This document shows positions 8,283-15,583 of a DNA stretch of 42,664 bases, one piece after another. This stretch comes from Cyanothece sp. BG0011 (lineage in GTDB: Bacteria; Cyanobacteriota; Cyanobacteriia; Cyanobacteriales; Microcystaceae). The DNA is taken from the NCBI RefSeq assembly GCF_003013815.1, contig NZ_PRLH01000053.1, forward strand, positions 1 to 42,664. The letters run 5' to 3'. The position numbers and the translations under genes were made by a program. How positions within the stretch are numbered: position 1 is the first letter of the stretch; the number at the start of each line of letters is the position of its first letter. The notes beneath the pieces were generated by a model. It did no database searches, was not told where the DNA came from, and saw nothing but the letters and a program-made list of their open reading frames with translations.

Positions 8283-9110
8283 ATGGCAATTCCTAAAAAA
8301 ATCTGGTTTTTATGGTTTCAGGGACTGGAACAAGCTCCATTAGTTGTTAAAAAATGTCACCAATCTTGGTCAGAGTATAACCCTAATTGGGAGCTTATTT
8401 GTCTGGATAATAATAATTTTAAAAACTATGTAGACATAATGTTACCAGAAGAAAAGTTCAAACAATTACCTGGTGCCAAAAAAGCCAATTTAGTTCGGTT
8501 GGAGTTACTTTCAAAATATGGAGGAGTATGGGCTGATGCTACTAGCTTATGTAGAGTCCCCTTAGATAGTTGGTTAGAAGATTATACTCAAGCTGGTTTT
8601 TTTGCTTTTACTTATAAAACGAGAGGTTATGGATGGATTTTGAATTGGTTTTTAGCATCAGAACCATCTAACCCCATTACTGTCAGCATGAATCAAACTT
8701 TAACAGCTTTTTATCGTGATAATAAATTCTATCATGGTGGGATAATAGCTAAAAAAAGAATTAAGTTTTTAGAAAAATTCTTAAATCGTAAATATAAAAC
8801 AACCCGATTTTGGTCTTCATGGTTTGTCAGGAAAATATTTAAAGTTTATCCCTATTTTATTTTTCATTATATCTTTGCCAATTTAATTAATTCAGATCGA
8901 GAACTTTTAAAGCAATATCAATTAATGAAGCCCTATCCCCCTAACGGTGAAATTTTAGGAAGATATGGATTACTCCGTCCGTTAACTCCTGAATTAAAAG
9001 AAAGAATCGATAGTCGAATTGATCCCGTCTATAAATTAACTTATAAGTACAACCAGGAAAAATATTCTTCATCCTCAATTTTATATTATCTTTTAGAAAA
9101 AACTGAATAA
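8283..9110 (+). CDS. Capsular polysaccharide synthesis-type glycosyltransferase
   Basis: A 275-residue protein starting MAIPKKIWFLWFQGLEQAP, the usual opening of DXD-containing transferases related to the Caps_synth and GT32 families (PKIIW.FW.QG). A family block follows at KKANLVRLELLSKYGGVWAD, with the metal-binding acidic residue in WADAT. The frame extends upstream to a GTG at 8196, but the added 29 residues are hydrophobic and AT-rich with no family match, so the ATG at 8283 is preferred. It probably adds a sugar to an exopolysaccharide or lipid-linked glycan. It stands alone, divergent from sir. Confidence 0.8.
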   Translation: MAIPKKIWFLWFQGLEQAPLVVKKCHQSWSEYNPNWELICLDNNNFKNYVDIMLPEEKFKQLPGAKKANLVRLELLSKYGGVWADATSLCRVPLDSWLEDYTQAGFFAFTYKTRGYGWILNWFLASEPSNPITVSMNQTLTAFYRDNKFYHGGIIAKKRIKFLEKFLNRKYKTTRFWSSWFVRKIFKVYPYFIFHYIFANLINSDRELLKQYQLMKPYPPNGEILGRYGLLRPLTPELKERIDSRIDPVYKLTYKYNQEKYSSSSILYYLLEKTE

Positions 9111-9170
9111 CTAAAATAGTATCTTCGTCCGATGGTTCTAGGAGTGTGGGATATGTGATATAACTATGAA

Positions 9171-9263
9171 GGTTAAGTTACGGAAAATCTTGTCTTTTTT
9201 GACCCATCATCGGGGTCTTGGTAAGATTGTGAGGCTTTTCAAACCCTAGTTTCCCATAACTTA
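9171..9263 (+). promoter_or_regulatory. Possible structured 5' leader of desA
   Basis: TAAGTTACGG (about 9174-9183) and CCATAACTTA (about 9254-9263) can pair over 10 positions with one C-A mismatch, enclosing about 70 bases. Inside lies a smaller hairpin GACCC-ATCATCG-GGGTC near 9210-9226. Whether the desA transcript includes this stretch is unknown. Confidence 0.25.
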
Positions 9264-9301
9264 CTTTCTCGTTGACAATTTGTACTATCCCTTAGTTATT
9301 C

Positions 9302-10351
9302 ATGACAACATTGCTCACACAGTCTCAACCGTCAGTTTCTCCTCCATTGGATGAGAATATTCGGTTACGCGATATCTTAAAAACGTTACCTTCAGAAGTC
9401 TTTGTTAAAAATCCCCGTAAAGCTTGGTTTAAAGTGGTTCTGACTGTCTCGATGGTCGCTTTAGGATGGGCCGCCTTGGCGGTTTCTCCTTGGTACTTGC
9501 TTCCCATTTTATGGGTATTTACGGGAACCGCCATGACTGGATTATTTGTCATTGGTCATGATTGTGGACATCGCTCTTTTTCTAATAATAATTGGGTCAA
9601 TGATTTGGTTGGCCATGCTGTTTTTTTACCGCTATTTTATCCGTTTCATGGTTGGCGTATTCTTCACAATCATCACCACAAGCATACTAATAAATTAGAT
9701 GTTGATAATGCTTGGGACCCCTTTATGCCCGAATTTTACGAAACCTTTTCTAGTTTTGAAAAGTGGGGATATCGACAGTTAAGAGGTCGTTTTTGGTGGT
9801 TTGCTTCTGTGGTTCACTGGGCAAAAATTCACTTTGACTGGACTAAATTTGAAGGAAAAGACAGAGAACAAATCCGCTTTTCTGCTTTAGTGGTTATTGT
9901 TGCTGCTATCATTGTTTTTCCTCTTGCCTTCGCGACTTTAGGAATCTGGGGTGTGATTAAGTTTTGGTTATTACCTTGGTTAGTCTTCCATTTTTGGATG
10001 AGTACCTTTACATTAGTCCATCATACGGTTCCCAATATTCCTTTTAAAAAAGAAGCAGAGTGGAACGAAGCTCAAGCGCAATTATCCGGTACAGTTCATT
10101 GTGATTATCCCCGTTGGGTAGAAATTTTGTGTCATGACATTAATGTTCACATTCCCCATCACATTTCTACCGGAATCCCTAGCTATAATTTAAGAATGGC
10201 TCATCAAAGTTTAAAGGAAAATTGGGGTGATTATTTGTGTGAACTTCGCTTTTCTTGGCCGTTAATGAATGAGATCACCACTCAATGTCATCTTTATCAT
10301 CCTGAAACAAATTATCAGAGTTTTCAACAATATTATCAGAGTAAAAAATAA
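9302..10351 (+). CDS. desA: Acyl-lipid delta-12 desaturase DesA
   Basis: A 349-residue membrane-bound di-iron desaturase. The three histidine boxes are HDCGH (86-90), HNHHH (122-126) and HIPHH (283-287). Surrounding blocks (TGTAMTGLFVIGHDCGHRS, HTNKLDVDNAWDP, WMSTFTLVHHT, GTVHCDYPRWVEILCHDIN) match cyanobacterial DesA as I remember it from Synechocystis, rather than delta-9 (DesC), delta-15 (DesB) or delta-6 (DesD) enzymes. It inserts the delta-12 double bond into 18:1 acyl chains of membrane glycerolipids using ferredoxin. Hydrophobic segments near 45-85 and 205-245 give the expected membrane hairpins. Such genes are commonly cold-induced. Transcription ends at the terminator at 10375-10404. 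Confidence 0.95.
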   Translation: MTTLLTQSQPSVSPPLDENIRLRDILKTLPSEVFVKNPRKAWFKVVLTVSMVALGWAALAVSPWYLLPILWVFTGTAMTGLFVIGHDCGHRSFSNNNWVNDLVGHAVFLPLFYPFHGWRILHNHHHKHTNKLDVDNAWDPFMPEFYETFSSFEKWGYRQLRGRFWWFASVVHWAKIHFDWTKFEGKDREQIRFSALVVIVAAIIVFPLAFATLGIWGVIKFWLLPWLVFHFWMSTFTLVHHTVPNIPFKKEAEWNEAQAQLSGTVHCDYPRWVEILCHDINVHIPHHISTGIPSYNLRMAHQSLKENWGDYLCELRFSWPLMNEITTQCHLYHPETNYQSFQQYYQSKK

Positions 10352-10374
10352 TAAATCCTTGTTCTGAGAATCGG

Positions 10375-10404
10375 GGATCGCTGACCACAAGCGATCCTTT
10401 TTTT
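10375..10404 (+). terminator. Rho-independent terminator after desA
   Basis: Perfect 8-base stem GGATCGCT (10375-10382) and AGCGATCC (10390-10397), loop GACCACA, followed by seven T. It lies 23 bases after the desA stop and before the next gene on the same strand. Confidence 0.88.
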
Positions 10405-10442
10405 ATTGTTACAATTAAAAACAAACCAATTAATTTATAAAC

Positions 10443-11309
10443 ATGATGAAGATCAGCGTATTAGGCATAGGATTAATGGGCAAACCCCTAGCAAAACGAC
10501 TGTTAGAAGCTGATCATTCCGTTATTGTCTATAATCGAACCATCAGTAAAGCCCTACCATTAGAACCGTTAGGGGCTAAGGTGGCTCAAACCCCCTTAGA
10601 AGCCATCCAGGGGTCAGAGGTGCTAATTTTAATGTTAACGGATGCTAACGCTATCCGCGAGGTAATTTTAAGCCCAGAAACGGCAGATAATCTACAAAAC
10701 CGTACTATCATTCAAATGGGAACTATCGCCCCCGATGAAAGCCGCAACATCCAAAAAGCGGTAGAAAAACAAGGAGGCCAGTATCTAGAAGCCCCTGTAT
10801 TAGGTAGCATTCCTCAAGCGAAGGAAGGAACATTATTGGTGATGGTAGGGGCTAAAACGTCTCAATTTGAAGAATATAAGCCAATTTTAAAACAATTTGG
10901 CTCCCAACCCCAACATATTGGGGAAGTGGGAACCGCATCCGCTTTAAAGTTAGCCTTAAATCAATTAATTGCAGCTTTAACCAGTGGGTTCGCCTTGAGT
11001 TTAGGGTTAATTGAACGGCAGGGAGTTGATATTGATAAATTTATGGGTATTTTGCGAGAAAGTGCTTTATATGCCCCTACCTTTGATAAAAAGTTAGATA
11101 GAATGCAGCAACGTAATTTTGAAAATCCTAATTTTCCCACCAAACATTTATTAAAAGATGTCAATTTATTCTTAAATCAAGCGGAAGAAAATGGCTTAAA
11201 TACTGAAGTTTTGCAAGGGGTTCGTAGGATTATTCAACAAACAATAGAATTAGGATTATCAGATCAGGACTATTCTGCTTTATTTTCTGCTATTAATACA
11301 GAAAAATAG
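10443..11309 (+). CDS. NAD(P)-dependent beta-hydroxyacid dehydrogenase (3-hydroxyisobutyrate dehydrogenase/glyoxylate reductase family)
   Basis: A 288-residue protein with the family's N-terminal Rossmann motif LGIGLMGKPLAKRL (residues 7-20), substrate-loop motif EAPVLGSIPQAKEGTL (117-131, in place of the canonical DAPVSGG) and catalytic Lys169 in ALKLALNQL. The helical C-terminal domain completes the fold. Members reduce or oxidise short beta-hydroxyacids; cyanobacterial homologues act on glyoxylate or succinic semialdehyde, which fits but is not proven here. The start could be either of two adjacent ATGs (10443 or 10446). It is isolated from desA by a terminator. Confidence 0.87.
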   Translation: MMKISVLGIGLMGKPLAKRLLEADHSVIVYNRTISKALPLEPLGAKVAQTPLEAIQGSEVLILMLTDANAIREVILSPETADNLQNRTIIQMGTIAPDESRNIQKAVEKQGGQYLEAPVLGSIPQAKEGTLLVMVGAKTSQFEEYKPILKQFGSQPQHIGEVGTASALKLALNQLIAALTSGFALSLGLIERQGVDIDKFMGILRESALYAPTFDKKLDRMQQRNFENPNFPTKHLLKDVNLFLNQAEENGLNTEVLQGVRRIIQQTIELGLSDQDYSALFSAINTEK

Positions 11310-11341
11310 GATTCTAACGAGCAACCCTTTGGTGCATAAAT

Positions 11342-12124
11342 TTAATGGCGAATTAAAACAAAAATTCCCACCGCTAAAACAAAATAACCAAACCCTTTTT
11401 GTAAGTTTTTCGCCTCAATAAAACGAGTAAGATAAGCCCCCGTCAGGGTTCCTAAACTGGCTGCCAGGGTAAAAGAAATCATTAACGTCCAATCAAGCTT
11501 TACCTGGGAAAGATAACCCAGAAATCCCGTCATGGAATTAAAGGTAATAATAATTAAGGAAGTACCGATCGCCTTTTTCATGGGAAGACCCCCTAACAGC
11601 ACTAAGGCCGGAATGATGGCAAAACCACCCCCCACCCCAACAAATCCGGTTAAAATACCGACCCCTAATCCTTCTAAAAGGATAAACAACCGATTGTTTT
11701 GATTATTATCTTTAAAGCTCTCTTTTTCGGTTAGCAAGTTCTGATTTTTCAATCTTTGTCTTCCTTGGCGAATCATGATAAGACTCGCCAATACCATGAC
11801 AAGGGCAAAGCAGATCAATTGAGTGGTTTCGGTAATAAAGGGAAATCCTGCCATTTTTGCACCGATATAAGCCCCTAACATAGCAGTAGGGACAAAAATA
11901 ACCGCCACTTGACCATTAACATTCCCATGTAACCAGTGAGGAATGGCCCCAATTAAGCTCACCGTCCCGACAATGCCCAAACTCATGGCGATCGCAGTTT
12001 TAGCTCCGAGTCCCATCACATAAACTAAGATCGGCACAGCTAAGATAGAACCCCCTCCCCCAATTAAGCCTAAACTGAGTCCGATACAAATGGCCAAAAA
12101 ATGTCCAATAATCCAAATTATCAT
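11342..12124 (-). CDS. TauE/SafE family membrane permease (probable sulfur anion exporter)
   Basis: A 260-residue, strongly hydrophobic protein with about eight transmembrane helices in two repeats. The repeat motifs are SLGLIGGGGSILAVPIL (residues 17-33) and LTGFVGVGGGFAIIPAL (about 158-174), which are the TauE/SafE signature. A charged cytoplasmic loop (about 118-146) separates the halves. Family members move sulfite, sulfoacetate, sulfide or related anions. Its start is 7 bases from the stop of the upstream rhodanese gene, so the two are almost certainly cotranscribed, which supports a role in sulfur or sulfite/thiosulfate export. Confidence 0.9.
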   Translation of the reverse strand: MIIWIIGHFLAICIGLSLGLIGGGGSILAVPILVYVMGLGAKTAIAMSLGIVGTVSLIGAIPHWLHGNVNGQVAVIFVPTAMLGAYIGAKMAGFPFITETTQLICFALVMVLASLIMIRQGRQRLKNQNLLTEKESFKDNNQNNRLFILLEGLGVGILTGFVGVGGGFAIIPALVLLGGLPMKKAIGTSLIIITFNSMTGFLGYLSQVKLDWTLMISFTLAASLGTLTGAYLTRFIEAKNLQKGFGYFVLAVGIFVLIRH

Positions 12125-12131
12125 CTTGCAT

Positions 12132-12671
12132 TTACACCCGTTGGTTAAAAGGTAATTTTGCCAGTAATCTTGCTAAAGCGCAGGTATCTGTAATGCCTGC
12201 AAAAAGAAGTCCGGTTCCGATCAAACCACTGAGGAGCAAAAACCAAGGGGAAACAAACGCTCCTAACAATGTCCCCATGATGACTAATGAACCTGTGATA
12301 ATTTGTACCTGACGCATTAAGCTGATAGGGGCATTCCGATTAACAATGGTTGGTAATCCTCTTTTTTTCCAGTCTTCTATACCGCCACCGAGATGACTAA
12401 CTCCTCGAAAACCCACCGCCATTAGTTTTTGTGCTGCTTGAGCAGACCGATTACCGGTTCGACAGTAAACAACTAAGGGCTTATCTTGTTCTAAGGGAAT
12501 TTTATCAGGTTTCAGTTGAGATAAGGGAATCAATACCGCTTTGGGAAGATGTTCGGCGGCATATTCTGAAACTTCCCGAACATCCACCAGGGTAACGCGA
12601 TCCTTATCTAACCATGATTTTAAGGTATTACTATCAATGGTGGGTAATGCCTCATAATTAAGGGTTTTCAT
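12132..12671 (-). CDS. Rhodanese domain protein with C-terminal membrane anchor (DUF2892)
   Basis: A 179-residue protein. Residues 12-108 form a rhodanese domain with LVDVREVSEYAAEHLPKA and the active-site loop CRTGNRS, Cys70 being the persulfide-carrying residue. Residues 115-170 contain two transmembrane helices with the DUF2892 pattern (RQVQIITGSLVIMG... GITDTCALARLL) including Cys164. The layout is that of E. coli YgaP, a membrane-anchored sulfurtransferase. It precedes the TauE/SafE permease by 7 bases and is divergent from an ArsR-type regulator, giving a small sulfur-relay operon. Sulfur donor and acceptor are not known. Confidence 0.92.
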   Translation of the reverse strand: MKTLNYEALPTIDSNTLKSWLDKDRVTLVDVREVSEYAAEHLPKAVLIPLSQLKPDKIPLEQDKPLVVYCRTGNRSAQAAQKLMAVGFRGVSHLGGGIEDWKKRGLPTIVNRNAPISLMRQVQIITGSLVIMGTLLGAFVSPWFLLLSGLIGTGLLFAGITDTCALARLLAKLPFNQRV

Positions 12672-12744
12672 CTTATTTTCAATTCAACTATTTAAAAATA
12701 AACATAATTTGAGGGCTATGCCTCACGACTTATATTATAACTAA

Positions 12745-12760
12745 TTAACTATATAGTCAA
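12745..12760. promoter_or_regulatory. Imperfect palindrome, candidate ArsR-type operator 1
   Basis: TTAACTATATAGTCAA is a 16-base inverted repeat with one mismatched pair, with the perfect 10-base core ACTATATAGT. It lies 74 bases upstream of the rhodanese start in the divergent intergenic region. ArsR-family repressors bind AT-rich palindromes of this kind; assignment to this regulator is inference. Confidence 0.4.
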
Positions 12761-12856
12761 CCTAAAAAACTTGACATAATTTGTCATTGCCCTTGATTGA
12801 TTGCTTAAACAGTTATGAGAGATGCCGATCTATATCACTTTCTTGTTAAAATATTA

Positions 12857-12870
12857 TTTAGTTAACTAAA
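12857..12870. promoter_or_regulatory. Perfect palindrome, candidate ArsR-type operator 2
   Basis: TTTAGTTAACTAAA is a perfect 14-base palindrome 26 bases upstream of the ArsR-type gene start, suited to autoregulation. It shares the half-site TTAACTA with the palindrome at 12745, which suggests one protein binds both. Confidence 0.45.
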
Positions 12871-12895
12871 AGAAACGACGAAACTTGATTAATCG

Positions 12896-13267
12896 ATGGC
12901 AAAAACCTCTACTGATAATAATCCAGCCAAGCAACAGGAATTTCTGGCTCCCATCGCTGATTATTTTAAAATTCTTTCAGAAACCAGTCGCCTACAAATA
13001 TTAAGTTGTTTGAAAGACGGGGGGATGAATGCCAGCGAACTCAGTAAAGCTACTGGTTTAGGGCAAGCGAATTTATCTAAGCATCTTAAAATGTTAACGG
13101 AGGCCGAAATTTTATCCCGTCAGCCTCAAGGGGTAACGATATATTACGAAATTCAAGATCCGATGATTTTTGAGTTATGCGAGTTAGTTTGTGGTCGTCT
13201 CTACTCAAAGATGCAGCAAAAAACAGAAGCCTTTAAGCAATTACATCTATCCTTTAGCAATACATAA
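12896..13267 (+). CDS. ArsR/SmtB family transcriptional regulator
   Basis: A 123-residue winged-helix protein. The DNA-binding region is NASELSKATGLGQANLSKHLKMLTEAEIL (45-73), with a beta wing at RQPQGVTIYYEIQ. Cysteines are at 38, 95 and 99. Position 38 in helix 2 and 95/99 in the last helix are close to the two cysteines used by persulfide sensors such as SqrR and BigR, although the separation differs by a few residues. The classical metal-binding ELCVCD motif is absent (ILSCLKDG instead). The gene is divergent from the rhodanese-permease pair and probably represses it until a sulfur or redox signal is sensed. The sensing role is inference. Confidence 0.87.
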   Translation: MAKTSTDNNPAKQQEFLAPIADYFKILSETSRLQILSCLKDGGMNASELSKATGLGQANLSKHLKMLTEAEILSRQPQGVTIYYEIQDPMIFELCELVCGRLYSKMQQKTEAFKQLHLSFSNT

Positions 13268-13297
13268 TTCAACTAAAAATAAACCCTGAAACCTAAA

Positions 13298-13320
13298 AAT
13301 CATCACTAATATTGATGATT
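13298..13320 (+). terminator. Hairpin downstream of the ArsR-type gene
   Basis: AATCATCA (13298-13305) and TGATGATT (13313-13320) form a perfect 8-base stem with loop CTAATAT, 31 bases after the stop. No T run follows, so it may be only a weak terminator or an mRNA 3' stabiliser. Confidence 0.35.
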
Positions 13321-13427
13321 CTCGATATTAAGTTAAAAGTTATGATGATTGACCTTACCGACTCCCTACTCCCCTACTCCTGTGCAACCTTTTACCCATA
13401 AGTTTTCATCGACTGAGTCTGTCTCTG

Positions 13428-13433
13428 TATAAT
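13428..13433 (+). promoter_or_regulatory. Putative -10 box of asd
   Basis: TATAAT at 13428-13433 lies 42 bases before the TTG start of asd, leaving room for a short leader with the ribosome binding site GGAGGA at 13461-13466. No convincing -35 element is seen. Confidence 0.45.
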
Positions 13434-13474
13434 GGTAAGATAGAAAACTCTACAGATTCTGGAGGAACAGTCGA

Positions 13475-14518
13475 TTGTCAAGGTCAGTCAATGTCGCTAT
13501 CCTAGGAGCAACGGGAGCCGTCGGCACTGAGTTGCTAGAACTTTTAGAAAGCCGTAACTTTCCCCTCAATAACCTCAAACTGTTGGCTTCTCCTCGTTCA
13601 GCAGGAACGATTTTAAACTATAAGGGAGAAACCATTAAAGTTGAGGCAGTCGAAGCAAAGGCTTTCAATGACGTTGACCTTGTCCTCGCTTCTGCCGGGG
13701 GTTCTACTTCCAAAGCTTGGGCCCAGACCATTGTAGACGCTGGAGCGGTGATGGTGGATAACTCCAGTGCCTTCCGCATGAACCCAGACGTTCCTCTCAT
13801 TGTGCCAGAAATCAACCCAGAGGCGGCGGCTAACCATCAAGGCATTATTGCTAATCCTAACTGTACGACAATTTTAATGGCAGTGGCCATTTACCCCTTG
13901 CACCAAGTTCAACCCATCGAACGTATTGTGGTTTCAACTTATCAGTCGGCCAGTGGAGCCGGTGCTAGGGCAATGGAAGAAGTCAAAATTCAATCTCAAG
14001 CTATTTTAAAAGGAGAAGACCCTAAAGCAGAAATTTTACCCTATCCCCTCGCTTTTAACCTCTTTCCCCATAACTCTCCCTTAACCGAAACAGGATATTG
14101 TGAAGAGGAGATGAAAATGGTCAATGAAACCCGTAAAATATTTAATACCCCCCATTTAAAAATTACGGCAACTTGTGTTAGAGTGCCAGTGCTTCGGGCC
14201 CATTCAGAAGCCATTAATTTAGAATTTAAAGAACCGTTTTCTGTGGCTCAAGCTAGGGAAATTATCGCTAACTCCCCAGGGGTTCAATTACTCGAAGATT
14301 GGCAAAAAAACTATTTTCCTATGCCTATTGATGCTTCGGGTAAAGATGATGTTCTAGTGGGTAGGATTCGTCAAGATATTTCTCATGCCAACGGCTTAGA
14401 ATTATGGATTTGTGGGGATCAAATTCGTAAAGGCGCAGCCTTAAACGCCGTGCAAATTGCTGAATTGTTAATGGAAAAAAGCTGGTTAAATACAGCGAAA
14501 TCATCCCTAAACGTATAA
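13475..14518 (+). CDS. asd: Aspartate-semialdehyde dehydrogenase
   Basis: A 347-residue enzyme converting aspartyl phosphate to aspartate semialdehyde with NADPH, in lysine, threonine and methionine synthesis. The NADP motif VAILGATGAVGTELL is at 7-21 and the catalytic cysteine is Cys130 in NPNCTT. QSASGAGARAMEE and the C-terminal VGRIRQD block also fit. The start is a TTG at 13475: it has a strong GGAGGA eight bases upstream, no ATG lies nearby, and the Rossmann motif would be cut by any later start. dapA follows after 57 bases, then the RNase J gene, an order also seen in Synechocystis as I recall. Confidence 0.95.
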   Translation: MSRSVNVAILGATGAVGTELLELLESRNFPLNNLKLLASPRSAGTILNYKGETIKVEAVEAKAFNDVDLVLASAGGSTSKAWAQTIVDAGAVMVDNSSAFRMNPDVPLIVPEINPEAAANHQGIIANPNCTTILMAVAIYPLHQVQPIERIVVSTYQSASGAGARAMEEVKIQSQAILKGEDPKAEILPYPLAFNLFPHNSPLTETGYCEEEMKMVNETRKIFNTPHLKITATCVRVPVLRAHSEAINLEFKEPFSVAQAREIIANSPGVQLLEDWQKNYFPMPIDASGKDDVLVGRIRQDISHANGLELWICGDQIRKGAALNAVQIAELLMEKSWLNTAKSSLNV

Positions 14519-14575
14519 GGAGAATTATTAAGTATCATTAGGTGCAAAATAAAACTGTAACGGATAAGCAAGTTA

Positions 14576-15472
14576 ATGAATGAGCAAAGTTTTGGTAAGG
14601 TGATTACTGCAATGGTAACGCCATTTGATCAGGAGGGAAATGTTAACTATGAAATGGCAGAAAAATTAGCCATTCATTTAGTTGATAATGGTAGCGACAG
14701 CTTATTACTTTGTGGGACAACAGGAGAGTCCCCTACCCTGAGTTGGTCAGAAAAATCCCAGTTATTTCAAGTAGTAAAAAAAGCCGTAGGCTCTAAAGGA
14801 AAAGTGTTAGCCGGAACCGGGGCTAATTCAACTCAACACGCCATTGAAATGACCGAAAAAGTTGCTAAAATGGGATTAGATGGCTCATTGCAAGTGGTTC
14901 CTTATTACAATAAACCCCCTCAAGAAGGACTGTATGAACATTTTAAAAAAATTGCGGAAACTGTAGGCAATTTTCCCATAATATTGTATAATATACCTGG
15001 GCGGACAGGACAAAATATGTCCCCCGAAACCATTGCCAAACTAGCAGAAATCAATAACATTATTGCTATCAAAGAAGCCAGTGGAAATTTAGAACAAGCC
15101 TGTAAAATTCGGCGCATGACCGATCCTTCATTTTTGATTTATGCAGGAGATGACTTTTTAACCTTGCCGTTGTTAACGGTGGGAGGAGTAGGGGTGATTA
15201 GTGTGGCCAGTCACTTAGTTGGCACACAAATGCAACAAATGATCGCAGCATTTGAGAATAATAAAGGGAGTCAAGCCACAGAAATTAATGTGAAACTTTT
15301 TCCCTTATTTAAAGTCTTATTTTGTACAACCAATCCTATTCCCATCAAAGCAGCATTAAACTTACAAGGATGGCAAGTGGGAAGCGTGAGACTTCCCCTA
15401 GTAGAATTATCAGAAACGTTAAAAGAAGAGGTTAAAGTTGTCTTACAAGAATTATCTTTGATTGACAAGTAA
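14576..15472 (+). CDS. dapA: 4-hydroxy-tetrahydrodipicolinate synthase
   Basis: A 298-residue (beta/alpha)8 lyase that condenses pyruvate with aspartate semialdehyde, the first committed step towards lysine and diaminopimelate. Visible are the GTTGESPTL substrate loop, PYYNKPPQEGLYEHF, YNIPGRTG with catalytic Tyr138, and the Schiff-base Lys166 in AIKEASG. Length is typical. It takes the product of the preceding gene, asd, directly, which supports a common transcript (57-base gap, no terminator seen between). The ATG at 14576 lies in an AT-rich context without a strong Shine-Dalgarno sequence. Confidence 0.95.
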   Translation: MNEQSFGKVITAMVTPFDQEGNVNYEMAEKLAIHLVDNGSDSLLLCGTTGESPTLSWSEKSQLFQVVKKAVGSKGKVLAGTGANSTQHAIEMTEKVAKMGLDGSLQVVPYYNKPPQEGLYEHFKKIAETVGNFPIILYNIPGRTGQNMSPETIAKLAEINNIIAIKEASGNLEQACKIRRMTDPSFLIYAGDDFLTLPLLTVGGVGVISVASHLVGTQMQQMIAAFENNKGSQATEINVKLFPLFKVLFCTTNPIPIKAALNLQGWQVGSVRLPLVELSETLKEEVKVVLQELSLIDK

Positions 15473-15583
15473 TTAATCAATGAATTAATGACCTAGAACC
15501 ATAATTTTCACTATCAAAAGCGTTTTATTCAAGTTAACTAAACCTAACGATTAACCCATTGACTTAAAATAATAAGGAGGAAA

